From: Nanobdellota archaeon
GTDB lineage: Archaea > Nanobdellota > Nanobdellia > CSSed11-243R1
DNA length: 38,116 bases
Assembly: GCA_021163365.1 (NCBI GenBank)
Contig: JAGGWW010000011.1
Location: forward strand, 1-38,116
Reading direction: 5' to 3'
Positions 29,778-35,364 of this stretch are shown here, piece after piece; positions within the stretch are counted from its first letter, which is position 1, and every line of letters starts with the position of its first letter. A program made the translations under genes and the position numbers. The notes under the pieces were generated by a model. The model saw only the letters and a list, made by a program, of their open reading frames with translations, had not been told where the DNA came from and searched no databases.

Positions 29778-30589
29778 CTTTTCCTCACACCAAGTTCGTA
29801 TAATCTCTCCTTAAATTTCTTTGAGTGAGAATGATTTATCATAAAAAGCCCTTCTAAAAACTTAACAAAAGATGGGTTTACTATCCAAGCTCCAATATCT
29901 CTTCCATAGTTAAAGTTCTCATCATCTGGTATTGCTTCATATAAAATTGCTTCCTTACCATCTACAGAAACAAAATGGTTTGGCACATCTTGATTAACAT
30001 GACTAATATTGCAGAAATCAAAGTTTTTCAAATGCTCCAAATTACTTTTTGTTACCTTTGTTGAAATAAATATGTCTACTCCTTTTTCTGACAAATCCTT
30101 AAGGATGTTATTGTAAAAAAGCAGTCTTTTAATTCCATTTTTTGTTGTACAAATAATAATCCTTTTTTCAGCTGATTGAAACATATCACTTAATTTTTTA
30201 TTAATAGCACCGCGTCCAATAACCATCCACATTGCTCCTTTCTCAAATTCAGATTTGTTGTTTTTTGAAAATGAAATTTCTAAAATTGGAAGAAGTTTCT
30301 TTTGTATGTTCTTTAACTTATCTTCTTCTCTTTCTTTAACAACCTTGATTAGCTCCTTTGGATGAATTGCTTTATACTTCATTGGTTTTGTTGGCAGAAC
30401 ATTTATGAATCCTTTTGCTGCTAGTGAATTTATAACCTCGTAAACCTTTCCATAAGGTATTCCACAGATGTTACTAATATCTTTTGCAGTGCATATTCCT
30501 TCTGAGACAAGAGACAAATAAACCTTTGACTCATAATTTGTTAAACCTAATTGAGATAATGCGTTGATTATCTCAGGATTTGAAAGCAT
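29774..30589 (-). CDS. TrmB-family transcriptional regulator
   Basis: This 271-aa protein has an N-terminal winged helix (LSQLGLTNYESKVYLSLVSEG, then DISNICGIPYGKVYEVINSLAAKGFI) typical of TrmB. A coiled segment KVVKEREEDKLKNIQKKLLPIL and a C-terminal effector domain follow (WMVIGRGAINKKLSDMF, RIIICTTKNGIKRLL). TrmB regulators usually sense sugars; the ligand here is unknown. ATG 30589 is chosen because GGAGGTG lies six bases upstream; the frame is open 26 codons further but those residues are hydrophobic and unlike the family. A 74-base gap to the kaiC-like gene contains TATTTTTAATTTTTATTG on the minus strand, so an internal promoter is possible. It overlaps the GTPase gene by four bases. 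Confidence 0.88.
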   Translation of the reverse strand: MLSNPEIINALSQLGLTNYESKVYLSLVSEGICTAKDISNICGIPYGKVYEVINSLAAKGFINVLPTKPMKYKAIHPKELIKVVKEREEDKLKNIQKKLLPILEISFSKNNKSEFEKGAMWMVIGRGAINKKLSDMFQSAEKRIIICTTKNGIKRLLFYNNILKDLSEKGVDIFISTKVTKSNLEHLKNFDFCNISHVNQDVPNHFVSVDGKEAILYEAIPDDENFNYGRDIGAWIVNPSFVKFLEGLFMINHSHSKKFKERLYELGVRKR

Positions 30590-30663
30590 GGCAAACACCT
30601 CCAATAGATAATAAACACAATAAAAATTAAAAATAAGAATAGGACATGTTAAAAGAAAAAGCG

Positions 30664-31386
30664 TCATAGGTTGGTGAACATTGTTTCATTTGGATACACA
30701 ACAACACCTTCATTTGTTATATCAAACAATCTTATTTCTTTGTCGTGATTTATGCCTCTCATCTTTCTAACAGCAATGCCTGGAACAAACTTTGGACCTT
30801 CCCTAACTAAGTACAAGACAATTACACCATCAACAACAAACTCCTCTATGCCATGGCGTGAGATATCCATTGTTCCCTCTTTTGTTTCAGAAACAAACAT
30901 GGAAGTGCATCCAAGCGAAGAAAGCATTCTTGAGAGTTTTGCTAAAGCAATCCTTTTCTCTTTTATTGTATCGAGTAACATGAGAAAAACATTTATTGAG
31001 TCTATGACAACTCTTTTAATATTATGTTCTCTTATTAATTCACCAAGCTCTTCTATTAAATGAGTTATTTTTGCGTCAACTTCGTCCATGCTTGCTCTTA
31101 CATCTGCTAAATTGCCTCCAATTAAAAGAAGTTTTCCACTTGCTTCTGCTTTTTTAATGTCAAAACCAAGTTTGCTCATATTTTCTATTATCTTTTGCTT
31201 TTCTTCCTCTAAAGAAAGATATAATGCGTTTTCATTAAATTTCATTGCTCCATTGTATGCAAACTGCATTGCTAAAGTTGATTTTCCACTACCAGCTGGG
31301 CCACTAAGTAGTATGGTTCTTCCTCTTAACAAACCACCTTTTAACATTTTATCTAATCCTTCAATTCCAGTTTTAACAGGATTCAT
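30664..31386 (-). CDS. KaiC-like RecA-superfamily ATPase
   Basis: This 240-aa single-domain KaiC/RadA-like ATPase has GIEGLDKMLKGGLLRG at the start, Walker A GPAGSGKST at 29-37, the catalytic-type acidic pair in LSLEEEKQ (60-62) and Walker B RVVIDSINVF. LEFV-type downstream elements are present as GIEEFVVDGVIVL, and the end has VRKMRGINHDKEIRLFDI, as in archaeal KaiC family proteins. Unlike the two other RecA-type modules in this cluster, its P-loop is intact. Start ATG 31386 is supported by GGGGGTGA seven bases upstream and overlaps the rhomboid-like gene by 14 bases. Role: ATP-dependent signalling hub, probably oligomeric (family knowledge plus context). Confidence 0.92.
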   Translation of the reverse strand: MNPVKTGIEGLDKMLKGGLLRGRTILLSGPAGSGKSTLAMQFAYNGAMKFNENALYLSLEEEKQKIIENMSKLGFDIKKAEASGKLLLIGGNLADVRASMDEVDAKITHLIEELGELIREHNIKRVVIDSINVFLMLLDTIKEKRIALAKLSRMLSSLGCTSMFVSETKEGTMDISRHGIEEFVVDGVIVLYLVREGPKFVPGIAVRKMRGINHDKEIRLFDITNEGVVVYPNETMFTNL

Positions 31387-31993
31387 AAGCGTTCACCCCC
31401 TTGATAAATGGTTTAAAATGAGGTATGTAAATAATCTTGTAAAGCCCAATACCAACAAATAATCCAGTTATGTGAGCTGCAGCTTGTTTTAAAGATATTA
31501 TAAAATCATTGCAAAATCCACAGTTTAGGAACACAGTAAATGCTCTAAAGAAAGTAAAAGCAATTAAAAAAGATATTATGATGTACGGGTTTATTTTAAA
31601 CTTTCTTGATTCTTGAGCAACAACACCAAACCCAGCATATATTGCCATGCTTGCTCCAGCTAAAGTTGCGTCCCATATTAATAAAAATGGTGTAATAGCA
31701 AAAATTGGAGCAACAAAATAAATCAAGCTTAAATCTTCAAAATTTGTTTTTAATTCAAAGGCTAAGATTCCTAAGAGAAATAAGCTAATAACATTTTCAA
31801 TTAAATGAATGTTATCAAAATGTACAAATGAAAAGGTTATAATTCTCCAAACTTGTCCTTCGCCAATTTTAGATGGAATTGCTGCAAGTAGGGACACTGA
31901 GTCATCAATAAAAAAGAAAATGAAAACATATAAAAGCGCAAGAGCTATGCAAAACAAAGCTAACTTCTTTGCTAAACTTATGTTTAATCTCAT
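31373..31993 (-). CDS. Rhomboid-like intramembrane serine protease
   Basis: This 206-aa polytopic protein has about six helices. Rhomboid hallmarks are present: QVWRIITFSFVHFDNIHLIENVISLFLLG (loop 1 region with WR and H..N, split across a membrane helix), Ser115 in LAGASMAIYAGFG, and His174 in AAAHITGLFVG, giving the Ser-His dyad. The usual GxSG has become GxSM, so the residue after the nucleophile differs; activity is likely but not certain. It starts overlapping the upstream small TM protein by four bases and ends inside the KaiC-like gene. Substrates might be membrane-tethered signalling proteins of this cluster or surface proteins (inference). Confidence 0.82.
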   Translation of the reverse strand: MRLNISLAKKLALFCIALALLYVFIFFFIDDSVSLLAAIPSKIGEGQVWRIITFSFVHFDNIHLIENVISLFLLGILAFELKTNFEDLSLIYFVAPIFAITPFLLIWDATLAGASMAIYAGFGVVAQESRKFKINPYIIISFLIAFTFFRAFTVFLNCGFCNDFIISLKQAAAHITGLFVGIGLYKIIYIPHFKPFIKGVNAYESC

Positions 31994-32142
31994 TTTGACA
32001 AGCTTCTTAAAATGGTTCTTCTAAGTTTTTCTTTCAATCTACGTAAGTAAATTACAAATGCTGTACCAAATGCTATTGTACCAACTCCAGAAAGCAAGTA
32101 AATAGATTCTCCCTTAGAAGCACCTAATGCGATTAAGTCCAT
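31990..32142 (-). CDS. 50-aa single-pass membrane protein heading the signalling operon
   Basis: This small protein has one predicted helix (SIYLLSGVGTIAFGTAFVIYL) followed by a strongly basic stretch RRLKEKLRRTILRSLSK, so the C-terminus should face the cytoplasm. ATG 32142 is supported by GGAGTGAT eight bases upstream; the longer in-frame extension to 32175 is not. Its stop overlaps the rhomboid-like start by four bases. As the first operon gene, a single-pass protein next to a rhomboid protease could be its substrate or an anchor for the operon's soluble proteins; that is speculation from order alone. Confidence 0.7.
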   Translation of the reverse strand: MDLIALGASKGESIYLLSGVGTIAFGTAFVIYLRRLKEKLRRTILRSLSK

Positions 32143-32174
32143 ATTTATTATCACTCCTTTAATTGATAAAAACA

Positions 32175-32184
32175 ATTATAAACC
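32175..32184 (-). promoter_or_regulatory. TATA box of the signalling operon
   Basis: On the minus strand GGTTTATAAT lies 33-42 bases before ATG 32142, leaving room for a short leader that includes the GGAGTGAT ribosome binding site. This is the only clear promoter before the tightly packed genes from 32142 downstream. Confidence 0.45.
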
Positions 32185-32288
32185 TTCATTAAGGAGAAAA
32201 GAAAATTCACACCTTTTGGTTGAGTATATCTTTATTATCGTTTGATTTGCAAAGAATTTTTTTATGCTAGCACAAACTTTATTCTAAC

Positions 32289-32753
32289 ATGAAACTAAAA
32301 ATGCTCTTTTTGTTTTTTATTTTATTTGCTTCATTTAGCTTTTCTTATGCAGAACTTGAAAAAATTTCTGTTAAAGAATGGGCGAAAATTGGGGATGTTG
32401 TAAAAGTAACTGCTGTTTTTAAAAATGAAGATGTTGATTCTGTTGCACAATTTAAATGTGAAATAATTTACAATGGTGAGATAATTAAAGTTCTTGAGTC
32501 TGACAAGGTGTTAGTGAAGAATGGAGAAGAAGCAAACTTATCTGTTTATTTTGAACCAAAGCTAATTGGGAAATACTATGTGAATGGTTATGTTGTCTAT
32601 GGAAATAAAATAAGTGAAACAAAAGAAGCAAGCTTCACTGTTTTAGAGACAAATACAACAATTCCAATGAGCACAACTGATTTGATTCTTGTGCTTGGTG
32701 GATTGTGTATTTTCGCTGTTGTCTTACAAGTTGTTTTCAATAGAAAACGTTAA
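32289..32753 (+). CDS. Secreted, C-terminally membrane-anchored Ig-like small protein
   Basis: This 154-aa protein has an N-terminal signal peptide (MKLKMLFLFFILFASFSFSYA), an extracellular domain of about 100 residues with alternating strands (VVKVTAVFKNED, AQFKCEIIYNGEII, NLSVYFEPKLIGKYYVNGYVVYG) suggesting an Ig-like or CARDB-like beta sandwich, a Thr-rich linker, and a C-terminal TM helix (LILVLGGLCIFAVVLQVVF) with basic tail NRKR. Two sequons (NLS, NTT) are visible. It may be a cell-surface accessory protein. It is monocistronic, divergent from the signalling operon, and overlaps the convergent topA by four bases. Confidence 0.8.
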   Translation: MKLKMLFLFFILFASFSFSYAELEKISVKEWAKIGDVVKVTAVFKNEDVDSVAQFKCEIIYNGEIIKVLESDKVLVKNGEEANLSVYFEPKLIGKYYVNGYVVYGNKISETKEASFTVLETNTTIPMSTTDLILVLGGLCIFAVVLQVVFNRKR

Positions 32754-34819
32754 GATTTTTTACCCCAATTTTCTTTAGTTTTACACTTTGGGTCCAAGCA
32801 CATAATAAATGGTCTCTTACCTTTTCTTATTACTCTTACAATTGGTGTTTTACAATGTTCGCAAACTTTGTTTAATTTATCTATTCTTGCTTTTGCTGGA
32901 AGTGGGTATATGTTCTTACATTTTGGATAATTTGAGCATCCAACAAATCTTTTCTTTGTTTTAGGAGAATACAAAATCTTTAGCTGTCCTCCACATTTTG
33001 GACATTCACCAAGCAAACTTTGATTATCTTGAGTTTCTATAACTGCTTTTTCAAGCTTTTGTCCAATTGACTTTTCTTTTTTCTTAAACTCATTAGATAT
33101 CTTTTTAATAACATTAATTGCTTCTTTTATTACCTTTTCTTTCTTAATCTTACCACTTTCAACTTTTTCCATTTCTTTTTCAAACTTTCTTGTTAATTCT
33201 TCTGAAGTTAGCTCTGGAACATATTTTGCTAAAGCTTCACCAACAGCCATGCCTAACTTTGTCACCTTTATGCTTTTTCCCTCTATGTACCCTCTATCAT
33301 ATAAAGTTTGTAATATTGTAGCTCTTGTTGCTTTTGTACCAAGGTTTCTTTTTTCAAGTTCTTTAATAATGGAGCCTTGAGAATATCTGCTTGGTGGTTG
33401 TGTTTCTTTTTCAATTAAATCTAATTTTTTAACATCAAATTCTTCACCTTCTTTAAGTTCTGGAAATTCAATCTCTTCAAGCTTTGCATAAGGACCATAA
33501 AATTCCATCCAGTTCTTCTCTATTGTTCTTGAACCTGTTGCGCTAAATTCTTCACCACCAATAGAAAAGACAACCTTTGTTGATTCTCTAATTGCTGGTT
33601 CTCCAAAAACACTAAAGAATCTTCTAACAATCAAATCATAAAGCTTCTTTTCTTCTGGTTTTAATTTACTTAAATCAGGAATTTCTTTTGTTGGATATAT
33701 TGCTGGGTGTGCTGGGTCGCTCTTTTTACCTTCTTTTGGAACAAGCTTTTCTTTTGAGAGAAGTGCATTAGCAAGCTTTGAGTATTGTTTTATCTTTGCT
33801 ATGTTTTTTAGTATATCTTTGTATCCAATTTGCGGTGGAAGCTTTTGAGATGATGTTCTTGGATATGAGATATATCCTGCTGTGTATAGGTTTTGTGCAA
33901 TGTCTGATGTTCTCTTTGGAGAATAACCAAAAAAGCGATAAGCGTCTGTTTGCAATGAAGTTAAATCAAATGGGTTTGGCGGTTCTTTTTTTGTTTTCTT
34001 CTTTGTTATTTTTTTAACAATTGCTTTCTTCTTTTTTGCATTTGAAAACGCTTTATCAACCTCTTGCTTTTTCCAAAACTTACCTTTTTTATGAGAACAT
34101 GTTATTTCTGGCTTTGTTTTTATAATTGCATTAAGCTCCCAGAACTTCTTTGGCTTAAATGCTGCTATTTCTTTTTCTCTTTTAATTAAAAAGTAAAGCA
34201 TTGGTGTTTGAACCCTTCCTGCTGAAAGCAAGTAATGTCTTAACTTCTTTGCATGATGTTTTATTGATAAAGTTAATGCCCTTGAAACATTTATACCCCA
34301 TAGAAAATCTAAGTAATGCCTTGTTAAACCAGCTTCAACTCTTCCAAAGTCTAAATGTTTTTGAATATTTTTATATGCATTTAAAAGGTCATCTTTTGTA
34401 AGAGTGGAGAACATCATTCTTTTTGCATCTTTTTTGTTGAAAATAAATCTTAAAATATTGTAACCAATAACAGAACCCTCTTCGTCTAAGTCTGTTGAGA
34501 CAATATACTCATTAGCATCCTTGCCTATTTCTTTTAATGTGTTAAAATATTTTTTAACATAATCTGCTTTCTTATTGGCTTCAAAAACAGGAACCCAATC
34601 CATTTGATAAACAGGATACGTCCATCCATTGCCTGAGGCATCTTTTAAAGCAAATATGTGTCCAACTGCTGGAATTGCCACGTGCTTCTTATTTTTTATT
34701 TTAAATTCGTAATACTCAACATCATATTTTGATTTTTTAACTTTAAATTTACCATTAGATAAAGCTGCTGCAATCTTTTTTGCTGCATTCGGCTTTTCGC
34801 ATATTAGCACAGTTGTCAA
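32750..34819 (-). CDS. topA: DNA topoisomerase I (type IA)
   Basis: This 689-aa type IA topoisomerase relaxes negative supercoils. The TOPRIM domain opens with VLICEKPNAAKKIA, and the acidic DxDxE-like motif is STDLDEEGSVIGYNI near residue 110. The central domain has LSAGRVQTP, SLQTDAYRFFGYSPKRTSDIAQNLYTAG in two pieces, and the active-site Tyr in YISYPRTSS near 317. The C-terminus carries two zinc ribbons, CPKCGGQL...GCSNYPKC and CEHCKTPI...CLDPKCK, beyond residue 600. It is not a reverse gyrase, having no helicase domain, which by itself does not suggest hyperthermophily. It is coupled to thpR by a four-base overlap. Confidence 0.95.
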   Translation of the reverse strand: MTTVLICEKPNAAKKIAAALSNGKFKVKKSKYDVEYYEFKIKNKKHVAIPAVGHIFALKDASGNGWTYPVYQMDWVPVFEANKKADYVKKYFNTLKEIGKDANEYIVSTDLDEEGSVIGYNILRFIFNKKDAKRMMFSTLTKDDLLNAYKNIQKHLDFGRVEAGLTRHYLDFLWGINVSRALTLSIKHHAKKLRHYLLSAGRVQTPMLYFLIKREKEIAAFKPKKFWELNAIIKTKPEITCSHKKGKFWKKQEVDKAFSNAKKKKAIVKKITKKKTKKEPPNPFDLTSLQTDAYRFFGYSPKRTSDIAQNLYTAGYISYPRTSSQKLPPQIGYKDILKNIAKIKQYSKLANALLSKEKLVPKEGKKSDPAHPAIYPTKEIPDLSKLKPEEKKLYDLIVRRFFSVFGEPAIRESTKVVFSIGGEEFSATGSRTIEKNWMEFYGPYAKLEEIEFPELKEGEEFDVKKLDLIEKETQPPSRYSQGSIIKELEKRNLGTKATRATILQTLYDRGYIEGKSIKVTKLGMAVGEALAKYVPELTSEELTRKFEKEMEKVESGKIKKEKVIKEAINVIKKISNEFKKKEKSIGQKLEKAVIETQDNQSLLGECPKCGGQLKILYSPKTKKRFVGCSNYPKCKNIYPLPAKARIDKLNKVCEHCKTPIVRVIRKGKRPFIMCLDPKCKTKENWGKKS

Positions 34820-35364
34820 TTTTTCACCAGATGAAATTCTTTTATTTTTTTGTAAGTTGGGCCTTTTGGTGAAAGTTTGCTTTTAAAAAGTATTATTTTA
34901 TCAACATAAAATTTCATTTTTAAATTTTTATATTTATCTAAAAACTCTTTAATGATTTGTTTGCCTTTTTTGTCCCTAAGTCTTCCAAGTGTTAAATGTG
35001 GGACAAATTTTCTTTTTTCTTTTTCAAATCCAAGTTTTGATAAATTAAAATCAATTTCTTCAGCAAGATTTAAAATTTCATCACTCTCAACACCAATCCA
35101 CACCACTCTTGGATTTGAAATATTTGGAAAAACACCAACCCCCTTTAAAGAAACTTCGAATACGTTTTTACCCGATGTAATGTTTTCTAATACAGAATAA
35201 ATTTCTTGAACTAAAGATTCATTAACTTCTCCAAGAAACTTTAAGCATATGTGAAAATTTTCTTTTTCAACAAGTTTTATGTTAAGTTTTTTTAAATCTT
35301 TTTGAATCTTAAAAATTTCTTCCTTTAAGTCGCTTGGTATTTCTATTCCAATAAATAATCTCAT
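34816..35364 (-). CDS. thpR: RNA 2',3'-cyclic phosphodiesterase (2'-5' RNA ligase family)
   Basis: This 182-aa 2H-phosphoesterase starts with MRLFIGIEIPSDLKEEI, the usual family N-terminus. The second HxTx motif is intact (PHLTLGRL near residue 125). The first is NFHICLKFLGEV, with Cys replacing the usual Thr, a mild change since His remains. It would hydrolyse or form 2',3'-cyclic/2'-5' bonds in RNA, perhaps tRNA fragments; the physiological role in archaea is unsettled. It overlaps both neighbours by four bases (surface protein upstream, topA downstream). Confidence 0.92.
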   Translation of the reverse strand: MRLFIGIEIPSDLKEEIFKIQKDLKKLNIKLVEKENFHICLKFLGEVNESLVQEIYSVLENITSGKNVFEVSLKGVGVFPNISNPRVVWIGVESDEILNLAEEIDFNLSKLGFEKEKRKFVPHLTLGRLRDKKGKQIIKEFLDKYKNLKMKFYVDKIILFKSKLSPKGPTYKKIKEFHLVKN

